A stretch of 61,811 nucleotides of DNA, from positions 1-61,811 of the forward strand of contig JACQZF010000072.1 in the NCBI GenBank assembly GCA_016213945.1, given 5' to 3'. The notes below the pieces were generated by a model. That model was not told the DNA's origin. It was given only the letters and a program-made list of their open reading frames with translations, and made no database searches. The position numbers were made by a program, and so were the translations under genes. Position 1 is the first letter of the stretch. Every line of letters begins with the position of its first letter. The stretch is from Nitrospirota bacterium (GTDB taxonomy: Bacteria; Nitrospirota; Thermodesulfovibrionia; UBA6902). Shown in pieces: positions 53,708 to 61,811 of the stretch.

Positions 53708-53970
53708 TTTCTTTCCTTCTAAGCATTAAACACTTATCTACTGTTAACGAAAAAACCTGACGGCCCCGGGATCCATAAGGGCCTCCAATTGCAGTTAATA
53801 GGAAATCCGTTCCCGGCTTTTATCCTGTCAAAATTATCTCACAGAATAATCAGCCCTGTAACTGGAAAAGTGTGGAAGTGCAGAAGTGCAATAGAGCAGT
53901 AATAGTCGGGGCGAGGCGTTGCCTCTACCGACCTTTTCAATGAGCACCTACAATCATTTATAATGAACGT

Positions 53971-56361
53971 ATGTATGAACAAACTCTCCGGGTGCTTGAA
54001 TTCGACAAGGTCCTTGAAATGGCCGCGGCTTTTGCTGTTACGGTCCCGGGGAGAGTTGTGGTCCAGGGAATCAGGCCCCTCAATAATATCGAAGAGACAA
54101 GACAGCAGATAGACCTCATTTCCGAGTGCCGGAGATTTTTGTCCGAGGGGCGGACTCTGGGCATTGAGCATTTTGATGATCTGTCCCCGCTGTTTCAGCG
54201 GGTCAGGCCTGCAGACGCAGTGCTTGACCCGTTTGAGCTAAGGGCTTTTCTTCCTCTTTTTTATTCCTCCTTCAACCTTAAGATATTAAGTGAGGACGCA
54301 TCATGCCCAGGTCTGGGTGAAATAGTTTCACGGCTCGCTGCGCATCCGCATATCCGGAAGGCGATTGAAGGCGCGATTGATATAGAAGGGGAAATCCTCG
54401 ATAACGCGTCGCCTGAACTTTTTCACATAAGAAAGGGCATCAAGACCTGCGAGGGAAGGATCAAGAACACACTTGAGGAGATATTGAAGCAGAAAGAGAT
54501 GACGCAGTACCTTCAGGATTTTTATCTGACCGAGAGGAACAAGAGATGGGTCATCCCGGTGAAACGGGATTTCAAGGGCAATGTCCCTGGGGTTGTTCAT
54601 GACATTTCAAATACAGGCGAGACGGTTTTTGTGGAGCCGTACGCAATTCAGAAGTTAGGCAATGAGCTTGAATCCTACAGGGCTGAGGAGAAGCTTGAAG
54701 AGTACAGGATCCTCAGGAACATTGCGTCTCTTGTAAGAGGCCACCTCCATGAGATTGAAAGCGACTATCGCATTGTCGCCGGGGTTGACGCCCTCCAGTC
54801 TATGGCGGTATTTGCAAGACAGATGGACATGTCCCCTCCTGAAATAAATGAAAAGGGCTACATGGAAATTATCAGGGGACAGCACCCGCTTCTATGGAAG
54901 AGATTGAAAAAAGAAAACCGCGAAGGCGCTCTTGTCCCGCTTGATATTGACCTGGGCAGAGGGCATTCATGCATGGTCATTACCGGCTCGAACGCGGGCG
55001 GCAAGACAGTGTCCCTCAAGACTATCGGCGTGCTGAACCTCATGGCGCTTTCAGGGATGCACATTCCAGCGGGGTCGGGCACAACAGTGCCTTTTCTGAA
55101 TAATGTCCTTGCGGACATCGGCGATGAACAATCCATCGAGCAGGACCTCTCTACATTTTCCGCGCACATTAAACGCATCTCCGGGATCATCAGGCAAAGC
55201 AGCGCCCAGACGCTGATCGTTATTGATGAGCTCGGAACAGGCACAGACCCTGAGCAGGGAGGCGCCCTGTCATGCGCGGTTTTAAGAAAAATGAAACAGC
55301 TCGGCGCGCTCATTCTTGTTTCCACGCACCTTGGGAGGCTAAAGGCATTTGCCCATTCCGAGCCGGGGATGATAAACAGCGCGATGGAGATGGAGGAAGT
55401 TAACGTCAGCGGAGTTTCAACTTACAGGCCTACTTATAAACTCATCATCGGCGAACCCGGCACTTCACACGCCTTTGAGATCGCGGAATCGCTTGGACTT
55501 GATGCGGACGTCATCAGAGAGGCGAGGGACTTCGTAAAGGATGAAGGCGGGCGTATCGAGCCGCTTATCACGGAGCTGAAACAGAAAACAAGAGAACTCG
55601 ACAACAGGCTGAAAGAGACAGGGGGACTGAAGCAGGAAGTTGCGCATCTGCACTCTAAGCTGAACGATGAAATCTCGCGGTTCAAGGCAGCGGAAAAAGA
55701 GACGATGGCAAAGGCGCTGAAGGAATCTGAAGATGTTATCAGACAGGCCAAGAAAGAGGCGCGGGACATTATTGACACTCTGAAACGGGCAAGCCTTTCA
55801 GAGGCCAAAGAGCTTGCAAAAGGTCTCGATAAAAAGCTTGAGGAAGTTATAACGATCCGGAAACAGTATGCGCCGGAAAAGATCCATCTGCTGACGGAAG
55901 TCAAAGAAGGACAGCGCGCATTCGTGATCACTCTTAAAAAACATGGCATCATTCAATCAGTAAATGAAAAGACACAGAAATGCAGAGTGCTGATCGAGGG
56001 AAAAGAGTTTACGGTTTCGATGAAAGACCTTTCAGGACCGGTTACAGATGTTTCGGAGAAACAATTGCCAGCCCACAAGGGCGTATCTCGATACGCCCCA
56101 TCAGAGACCGGCGATATTAATATTCCGCATGAAATAAAAGTCATCGGCCAGCGTGTGGACCCCGCGCTTTCTCTAATTGAACGTTATCTCAATGACGCGT
56201 CTATGGCAGGGATGAAACAGGTAAAGATCATCCACGGGATCGGCACAGGCATCCTCGCCCGCGCGATAAGAGATTATCTCAAAGACCATCCGCTTGTCGA
56301 GAGTTACAGAAAAGGAAATGAAGACGAAGGCGGCGAGGCCGTGACGGTTGTGGTGTTGTGA
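53971..56361 (+). CDS. mutS2: Endonuclease MutS2
   Basis: A 796-aa MutS2. N-terminal helical lever domains lead to the MutS-type ATPase with Walker A GSNAGGKT near residue 340 and Walker B LIVIDELGTGTDP, then a long coiled coil (ITELKQKTRELDNRLKETGG), a KOW-like stretch and a C-terminal Smr domain (IKVIGQRVDPALSLIERYL and IIHGIGTGILARAIRDYL). MutS2 suppresses recombination or rescues collided ribosomes depending on the species. The usual Smr LDLHG is replaced by IKVIGQR, as in many MutS2. Confidence 0.95.
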   Translation: MYEQTLRVLEFDKVLEMAAAFAVTVPGRVVVQGIRPLNNIEETRQQIDLISECRRFLSEGRTLGIEHFDDLSPLFQRVRPADAVLDPFELRAFLPLFYSSFNLKILSEDASCPGLGEIVSRLAAHPHIRKAIEGAIDIEGEILDNASPELFHIRKGIKTCEGRIKNTLEEILKQKEMTQYLQDFYLTERNKRWVIPVKRDFKGNVPGVVHDISNTGETVFVEPYAIQKLGNELESYRAEEKLEEYRILRNIASLVRGHLHEIESDYRIVAGVDALQSMAVFARQMDMSPPEINEKGYMEIIRGQHPLLWKRLKKENREGALVPLDIDLGRGHSCMVITGSNAGGKTVSLKTIGVLNLMALSGMHIPAGSGTTVPFLNNVLADIGDEQSIEQDLSTFSAHIKRISGIIRQSSAQTLIVIDELGTGTDPEQGGALSCAVLRKMKQLGALILVSTHLGRLKAFAHSEPGMINSAMEMEEVNVSGVSTYRPTYKLIIGEPGTSHAFEIAESLGLDADVIREARDFVKDEGGRIEPLITELKQKTRELDNRLKETGGLKQEVAHLHSKLNDEISRFKAAEKETMAKALKESEDVIRQAKKEARDIIDTLKRASLSEAKELAKGLDKKLEEVITIRKQYAPEKIHLLTEVKEGQRAFVITLKKHGIIQSVNEKTQKCRVLIEGKEFTVSMKDLSGPVTDVSEKQLPAHKGVSRYAPSETGDINIPHEIKVIGQRVDPALSLIERYLNDASMAGMKQVKIIHGIGTGILARAIRDYLKDHPLVESYRKGNEDEGGEAVTVVVL

Positions 56362-56445
56362 AGTGGGAAGCAAGCATTCGGCTTGACGGATAACGGCATT
56401 GCATATTATCATCATGCTAATACTTCTAAGGAGTAATTTGATTTA

Positions 56446-57978
56446 ATGAAGCTTTCATCTACTCAGCTTGCAGATAAAACACTCTTTGCGCTCAAGAAAC
56501 CATCAATTGATTTTTTTGATGCCAACATATCAGGCAATGTAATTGTTGATATTGAGCATGAGGGTCAGACAGAAATTTCTATAGAACAACAAACTTCATT
56601 GAACAAAATCGAGGCCCTTGATCTCAAGCTCTTGCAGCATTTTCACAGCATAATTAAACTTCAACCGGCATTGACACGTCAGCTCGTAAGTTTCCAGGCC
56701 AACAAACCCAGACCATCTTACCGCTGGTATAAATATAAAGAGGCTTTTTCAGCGGCTCTTATCGAATATTTATTATCGCAATATGGAATTGCTTCCGGTA
56801 AGGTGCTTGACCCATTTGCCGGGAGCGGCACAACATTATTTGCAGCAAGCGCATATGGCCTTGATGCAGATGGCATTGAACTTCTTCCCATCGGTCAACA
56901 GATCATCTATGCAAGAAAATGTTTGGAAAGAGAATTTGCCAAAAAAGATTTTGCAACTCTTAACCGCTGGATCACAGATCATCCTTGGCGTAAAACAAAG
57001 GAGAAAAAAACACTTTCCAGTTTGCGTATAACTGATGGAGCTTATTCGCAAGAAACACTTGACTCCATCGAACGGTATATTGGAGCGTTGCATCATAAAA
57101 ATGAGCGTGTCCGGCTTGTCTTGCAATTTGCACTTCTCTGTATATTAGAGAGTATCAGCTTTACCCGCAAAGACGGGCAATATCTTCGCTGGGATTATCG
57201 GTCAGGGCGTCGGCAGGGTGCAAGACCTTTCGACAAAGGCGCAATTCTTGATTTCGATAAAGCGATTTGCGACAAGATAAAAGATATTCGTCATGATTTG
57301 CAAAGTACGAATGGCGACAGTGATCTTTTTCCAACAAAAATCCTGCAAGGCGATATCAACCTTTTTAACGGTTCCTGTCTCGATATTATGCCGACTTTAC
57401 CGAACAGATCATACAATGCCGTTATGACGTCTCCGCCTTACTGTAATCGTTATGACTATACCAGAACTTACGCTCTTGAATTAGCTCTGCTCGATGTCGG
57501 AGAAAAAGAACTGACAAAGCTTAGGCAAGAGATGGTGAGCTGCACGGTTGAAAACCGGGCAAAGGACTTACTGCAAATCAATCCGAAATGGACAGATGCG
57601 ATAGAAGCGGCAGAAAGTCAGGAATTATTACAAACCATTTTAAGATATCTTGAAGATGAAAAGGCGCAAGGGCGGTTGAACAACAACGGCATCCCCAGAA
57701 TGGTACGCGGATATTTCTATGAGATGGCTTGTGTCATATCAGAGTGCAGGCGTGTGCTGAAGCAGAATGCACTTCTGTTTATGGTTAATGATAATGTGCG
57801 ATATGCAGGCGCAAGTATTTCGGTGGATTTAATACTTTCAAGTATTGCTGAAAAGTTAGGGTTCCATGTAGAAAATATCCTCGTGCTTCCAAATGGCAAA
57901 GGAAACAGCAGTCAGCAAATGGGCAAGCATGGGCGTAATCCTTTAAGGAAGTGTGTTTATGTCTGGAGAAAAATATAG
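56446..57978 (+). CDS. DNA methyltransferase of an AvaI/BsoBI-type system
   Basis: A 510-aa DNA methyltransferase with the SAM-binding motif [14 protein letters not shown] (about residue 123) and the catalytic motif [11 protein letters not shown] (about 327), an order of motifs found in N4-cytosine or N6-adenine enzymes. PPY after TS favours N4-cytosine. It protects sites from the linked nuclease. Its TAG stop and the GTG of the nuclease share one base. The frame between motifs I and IV contains a long variable region that may be the target-recognition domain. Confidence 0.88.
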   Translation: MKLSSTQLADKTLFALKKPSIDFFDANISGNVIVDIEHEGQTEISIEQQTSLNKIEALDLKLLQHFHSIIKLQPALTRQLVSFQANKPRPSYRWYKYKEAFSAALIEYLLSQYGIASGKVLDPFAGSGTTLFAASAYGLDADGIELLPIGQQIIYARKCLEREFAKKDFATLNRWITDHPWRKTKEKKTLSSLRITDGAYSQETLDSIERYIGALHHKNERVRLVLQFALLCILESISFTRKDGQYLRWDYRSGRRQGARPFDKGAILDFDKAICDKIKDIRHDLQSTNGDSDLFPTKILQGDINLFNGSCLDIMPTLPNRSYNAVMTSPPYCNRYDYTRTYALELALLDVGEKELTKLRQEMVSCTVENRAKDLLQINPKWTDAIEAAESQELLQTILRYLEDEKAQGRLNNNGIPRMVRGYFYEMACVISECRRVLKQNALLFMVNDNVRYAGASISVDLILSSIAEKLGFHVENILVLPNGKGNSSQQMGKHGRNPLRKCVYVWRKI

Positions 57979-58934
57979 TGCCGGCAGACAAACATTACCG
58001 TAAGCATTTATCCGGCAGCGCCGACCTTGTAACTACCTATGAAGAAACCAGAGCCGGTTTTGTCGCGCTGGCGCTTGAGAAGAACCGCAGAGCAACACCA
58101 TTTGTTGAACAGGCTCGTTCCTTGAAAGCAGCATCGTCTCAATCCAAGACTCCCGCCGACCTGCTTAATATCGAAAGCATTCAATCAGCTTTATTGACTG
58201 CGGCAGGCGTCTCCGACAAAGCAGTTAATCACTTGTTGCACGAAGATAAGATAGAGGCAATTCAAGGATTGATAGCAAAATACCTTGAACCAGCAGGCCC
58301 GGCCTTTGTTGAAGAACTGGTTTTCAGATTTCTCCTGACAAGGGGTGACACTTTGGGTGGTTCAATGCGTAACGTAGGCGGCATTATGGCGGAGCGCAAA
58401 CTGACTCGCGCAACCCTTGCCAACCTCTCCCTTGCGAAAATCCCTTATAAATGGCTTCACGCCGACAGCAAAGAATGGCTGCATGGAAAAGAAGAAGACG
58501 CAGATATAGAATTGTATCTAAAAGGACTTAGCTGGAAGAGCAAAGGCAGAACTCGTACAATGATTTATAACCGGACGCTGCCGCTTGTTAAAAAGAATGT
58601 TGACTTGTGTCTTCTAAATTGCACTCCAGAGGATTTATCTACTGCTTTCAAAAACCCTTCTTTTTATATTGCACTTGGAGAGCTTAAAGGTGGCATTGAT
58701 CCGGCTGGTGCTGATGAACACTGGAAAACGGCAAGGACATCGCTCACCCGTATACAGAAGGCTTTTTCCAAAAAAAATTTGTCACCGTATTTATTTTTTG
58801 TCGGGGCTGCAATTGAAAATAGCATGGCAGATGAAATCTGGGATCAGTTGAAGAAAGGCACATTAAGCAATGCTGCTAATTTGACAAATGCCGATCAGGT
58901 TGCTTCTTTGTGTGGGTGGTTGTGTAGTTTGTAG
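57978..58934 (+). CDS. AvaI/BsoBI-family type II restriction endonuclease
   Basis: A 318-aa protein matching the AvaI/BsoBI family as I remember it: [58 protein letters not shown] and the catalytic region [17 protein letters not shown] (about 233-249) with the E-x-K. BsoBI and AvaI cut C^YCGRG, so that is the likely site, unverified here. The start GTG 57978 has GGAG 8 nt upstream; a GTG at 57951 lies inside the methylase. It is close to full length for the family. Confidence 0.85.
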   Translation: MPADKHYRKHLSGSADLVTTYEETRAGFVALALEKNRRATPFVEQARSLKAASSQSKTPADLLNIESIQSALLTAAGVSDKAVNHLLHEDKIEAIQGLIAKYLEPAGPAFVEELVFRFLLTRGDTLGGSMRNVGGIMAERKLTRATLANLSLAKIPYKWLHADSKEWLHGKEEDADIELYLKGLSWKSKGRTRTMIYNRTLPLVKKNVDLCLLNCTPEDLSTAFKNPSFYIALGELKGGIDPAGADEHWKTARTSLTRIQKAFSKKNLSPYLFFVGAAIENSMADEIWDQLKKGTLSNAANLTNADQVASLCGWLCSL

Positions 58935-59378
58935 GTCGGCTGTGCGGCTCACCATTAAAGAGAGAGATAAAAAAGTTTCCTCCCGACATTGACCGGATTT
59001 ACCTGCAATGTTTAAGCTTCTTTGTATGACTGGCCATACATGGTTTTAGATCTCAGTAAAAACACAAATCCCTCAAGACAACAATATCATTAATAATTCT
59101 CCAGACAAAAATCCTCAACCCTCATCTCGCATCGTATTTGCTTTAGAACCCCGGCTGTGATGAAAAAGTATTTATTCATTTTTTTGATTGTAATGAGCGT
59201 CACATATTTTTGATTGCCGCAGCGGATATAGTTATCGAATGGCAAAACATTAAGAATGAGATCTTCATCGATGTCATGAAAAGGAGGTGGTTGGCCAATA
59301 CAAAGCACAATATTATCGAAAGCAGTTTTTTGAATTTGAGTAACAAAGAAAATTAATTCTTACGAATGGAGAGTGTCA
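58935..59378. other. Gap with no supported gene
   Basis: About 440 nt with no gene that I can support. The plus strand has an open stretch, about 59143-59355, without a good early start codon (reads IAAADIVIEWQNIKN), and the minus strand has a 72-codon frame (59090-59308). They overlap and cannot both be real; neither matches a family that I know. A decayed gene is possible. Confidence 0.35.
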
Positions 59379-61670
59379 ATGAAAAAAGCATCAATTGTTT
59401 CACTATGTATCGCAGCACTTGCAGCACTTTTTCTCTGGGCTTCCAACGCCAGCGCTTACGAAACATACACGGCATCAAAGGGCGCGCTGAATACCAACTG
59501 CGCGCAGTGTCATGGTGATTACCGCACTGCGCCTTACATGTCTCAATCCGACGGGCAGTCATGGGGCGGAAACCTTCACGACATACACCGCAACAACATG
59601 CTGAGCTCGGATTGTGAAGCCTGCCACTCAGGCTCCAGCAGGTATCCGGTTATTATCGGCACGTCAACAGGCGGAAAAGGACTTGCGCCTGTTTCCTGTC
59701 TGGGATGTCACGGGCGTGATGAAGACAATACAAATGCCAGCACGAGCGGCGCCGGTTTGCGTCAGCACCATTACAGGGCCGGTGAGACGGGTTGTCTTGA
59801 CTGTCACAAGGATTCCAATCCGGCAAATTATAAGCCCGTTGGCGAAAATGTGCTCCCACCGTACTACTTCACCCCTGATACTGCACATCCCAACAAGCCT
59901 TCTGACAGTTGCAGTCAGTCCGGGGAGGAAAACTTCGCGGGTTCAGCAAATGGACTGGATAACGACGGCGACGGCATGTATGACGGCAGCGATACGGATT
60001 GCAAGACGGCGGCCGCATGTATTGACAATGACGGCGACGGTTACGGTTCCAATGGCGCAGCCACATGCACCAAAGGCATCGCAGTTGATTGCAACGACAA
60101 CAACGCCGCGATCAATCCCGGAGCTGCTGAAGTGTGCGACGGCGTAGACAACAACTGTAACGGCCAGATGGACGAAGGCATGACTACAACTTATTACAGG
60201 GACGGTGATGGTGACGGTTACGGCAGCGCCGCGACATCAGTTAAAGGATGTACCGCGCCAGCAGGGTACGTAGCAAATAACACCGACTGCAATGACAGCG
60301 ACCCAATACAGCGTCCGAACCAGACCTGGTATCAGGATGCGGACAATGACGGGTATTCAAGCGGCAACATGATCGTGCAATGCGCAAGGCCTTCCGGTTA
60401 CAAAGCCGCATCTGAATTAAAAGCCATATCCGGTGACTGTAGCGACAGCAACGCCGCAATTAATCAGGGCGCAGTTGATAAAACCTGTAACGGAATTGAC
60501 GAAAACTGCAGCGGTACAGCCGATGAAGGCTATGCGCCGACAAACACAACCTGCGGCGTGGGAGTTTGCGCGTCCACAGGTCAAATGATCTGCCAGGGCG
60601 GGAAAACAGTCAACACTTGTACTGCGGGGACCCCGCAGACAGAGGGGCCGGTTGAAAGCCCGACATGCAGTGACGCGCTGGACAACGACTGCAACGGCTT
60701 AACCGATGCAGCAGATATTAAATGCGCGGCCCCTGCGGCGTGTGTGGACAATGACGGCGACGGCTATGGTTCAAACGGCGCAGCCACCTGCCCCAAAGGC
60801 ACGGCAGTTGACTGCAACGACAACAACGTTGCAATTAATCCCGAAGCCACTGAAGTATGCGACGGGATAGACAACAACTGTAACGCTCAGATAGATGAAG
60901 GTGTGAAAAACACCTACTACAAAGACGCTGATGGTGACGGTTACGGCAGCCCGTCAGGTCCTGCACAGAGCTGCACGCAGCCTGCCGGTTATGTAACAAA
61001 CAATACTGATTGTATCGACAGTAATGCCGCCGCTCATCCGGGCGCGTCCGACGACAACTGTAACGGGATTGACGAAAACTGTAACGGAACAGCCGATGAA
61101 GGTTATGCGCCGGCTAATACAAACTGCGGCGTTGGGATTTGCGTGTCCACCGGCCAGTTAATTTGTCAGGGCGGGAAAACCGTTGACACATGTACCGCAG
61201 GGACTCCGCAGACAGAAGGGCCTGTTGGAAGCATGACATGCGGCGATACACTTGATAACGACTGCAGCGGCCTGATCGACGCGGCAGATCCTAAGTGCAC
61301 AAATACTGTGCCGGCTTGTATAGACAGGGACGGCGACGGCTACGGTTCAAACGGCTCGCCTTTATGCCCCAACGGCACGACGATAGACTGCAATGACAAC
61401 AATCCCAAAGAGCATCCGGGACAGACCTGGTATCAGGATGCGGACAATGACAGGTACTCAAGCGGCAAAACAATCACCCAGTGCAAAAGGCCGCGAGGGT
61501 ATAAAACAGCTTTTGAACTAAAAGCCGTATCAGGTGACTGTAACGACAGAAATCCGAGAATCCATCCGGGTGCTGTTGAGGTCTGCGGCGACCGTATTGA
61601 TCAGAACTGCAACGGCATCAGAGACGACAACAGGTGTGACGAGGTAGATGATGACGAGCACGATGACTAA
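59379..61670 (+). CDS. Secreted tetrahaem cytochrome fused to MopE-type calcium-binding repeats
   Basis: A 763-aa protein. After a signal peptide (SIVSLCIAALAALFLWASNASA), residues up to about 160 carry four CxxCH haem sites: CAQCHGDY, CEACHSGS, CLGCHGRD and CLDCHKDS. The rest is about a dozen repeats rich in DxDxDGYGS and DCNDNNxxINPGAxEVCDGxDNNCNG, the putative metal-binding motif (MopE type). These loops probably bind Ca2+ or, as in MopE of methanotrophs, copper. The protein is probably exported to the cell surface. It ends in an acidic tail (DEVDDDEHDD). Start ATG 59379 follows GGAGAG; a GTG at 59373 is less well spaced. Internal repeats are visible at the DNA level. Confidence 0.85.
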   Translation: MKKASIVSLCIAALAALFLWASNASAYETYTASKGALNTNCAQCHGDYRTAPYMSQSDGQSWGGNLHDIHRNNMLSSDCEACHSGSSRYPVIIGTSTGGKGLAPVSCLGCHGRDEDNTNASTSGAGLRQHHYRAGETGCLDCHKDSNPANYKPVGENVLPPYYFTPDTAHPNKPSDSCSQSGEENFAGSANGLDNDGDGMYDGSDTDCKTAAACIDNDGDGYGSNGAATCTKGIAVDCNDNNAAINPGAAEVCDGVDNNCNGQMDEGMTTTYYRDGDGDGYGSAATSVKGCTAPAGYVANNTDCNDSDPIQRPNQTWYQDADNDGYSSGNMIVQCARPSGYKAASELKAISGDCSDSNAAINQGAVDKTCNGIDENCSGTADEGYAPTNTTCGVGVCASTGQMICQGGKTVNTCTAGTPQTEGPVESPTCSDALDNDCNGLTDAADIKCAAPAACVDNDGDGYGSNGAATCPKGTAVDCNDNNVAINPEATEVCDGIDNNCNAQIDEGVKNTYYKDADGDGYGSPSGPAQSCTQPAGYVTNNTDCIDSNAAAHPGASDDNCNGIDENCNGTADEGYAPANTNCGVGICVSTGQLICQGGKTVDTCTAGTPQTEGPVGSMTCGDTLDNDCSGLIDAADPKCTNTVPACIDRDGDGYGSNGSPLCPNGTTIDCNDNNPKEHPGQTWYQDADNDRYSSGKTITQCKRPRGYKTAFELKAVSGDCNDRNPRIHPGAVEVCGDRIDQNCNGIRDDNRCDEVDDDEHDD

Positions 61671-61672
61671 GT

Positions 61673-61695
61673 AGTGTCTGTTTATAAACTCAAAC
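61673..61695. repeat. Partial copy of the 340-507 element terminus
   Basis: AGTGTCTGTTTATAAACTCAAAC resembles AGAGTCTGTCCGTAAACTCAAAC, the reverse complement of the right end of the element at 340-507, with 19 of 23 bases matching. The other end, if any, is beyond the window. Confidence 0.55.
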
Positions 61696-61760
61696 GCCAT
61701 ATACTACAATAGGTTACAACGAGTTTGGTTAAAAATCAAAACGGAGTAACCGAGGAGAGA

Positions 61761-61811
61761 ATGAAGAAGATACTGAATGATCTGAAGCTGAAATTCGAAG
61801 CAGTGCTTTGG
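61761..61811 (+). CDS. Start of a gene cut by the window end
   Basis: An ATG after GAGGAGAG opens a frame MKKILNDLKLKFEAVLW that runs off the end. Too short to identify. Confidence 0.5.
   Translation, partial: MKKILNDLKLKFEAVLW

Noticed and set aside
59090-59308. 72-codon gene on the minus strand
   Set aside because: It overlaps an equally long open stretch on the plus strand, has no known match and no clear start signal.

Overview
The window reads as a chromosomal contig from an anaerobic, metal-respiring bacterium. My best guess is the phylum Nitrospirota (Thermodesulfovibrio-like). That is an inference from the gene mix: very many multihaem cytochromes c, DsrMK/Hmc-like membrane Fe-S modules, tandem DUF507 genes, a type IV pilus regulon and EndoQ. 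No rRNA or other decisive taxonomic marker is present.

Layout. 0-7.7 kb: a free-standing IF-2 C-terminal protein, a divergent class A penicillin-binding protein, then a macro-domain protein next to a membrane cytochrome b and a CCG-type iron-sulfur protein. 7.7-9.7 kb: an orphan, decayed CRISPR adaptation module (cas1 frameshifted, cas2 intact, cas4 broken) with no array or effector. 9.7-19.7 kb: a ParD/ParE-type toxin-antitoxin pair, a DUF362 ferredoxin, an HD-GYP/HEAT-repeat pair sharing an N-terminal domain, a TPR protein, tRNA-Met, radA, a lipoprotein, EndoQ and TerB. 19.7-26.4 kb: a small defence island holding an HsdR-HsdM deletion chimera, a DUF1016 nuclease, HsdS and a reverse transcriptase in one overlapping operon, then an unknown protein paired with a PIN toxin, flanked by relics of DUF262 genes.

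26.4-33.7 kb (minus strand): pilB, pilT, pilC, pilS, pilR. 35.1-47.8 kb: the centrepiece, two tandem paralogous five-gene modules. Each encodes an 8-haem membrane-anchored cytochrome c, a cytochrome b, a 3-haem anchored cytochrome, an NHL beta-propeller and a very large multihaem cytochrome (18 or 20 CxxCH). They look like menaquinol-to-periplasm or outer-surface electron conduits. The two copies differ in haem-motif spacing, a 72-bp tandem duplication, and signal peptides that in copy 2 are encoded by dispersed repeats.

47.8-61.8 kb: VanZ, FeoB and a Fur regulator with a clear Fur box, ferredoxin, cupin, the rpsF-ssb-rpsR operon with two DUF507 genes, tRNA-Ile and tRNA-Ala, mutS2, an AvaI/BsoBI-type restriction-modification pair, and a secreted tetrahaem cytochrome fused to MopE-type calcium-binding repeats.

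Across the whole window there are short dispersed repeats: imperfect inverted repeats and degenerate heptamer arrays. They sit between genes and in three cases supply the start of a secreted or lipoprotein gene. Pili, multihaem cytochromes, ferrous-iron uptake and Fur regulation together suggest a lifestyle built on extracellular or metal redox chemistry. All functions are read from sequence motifs and family memory, with no database search.
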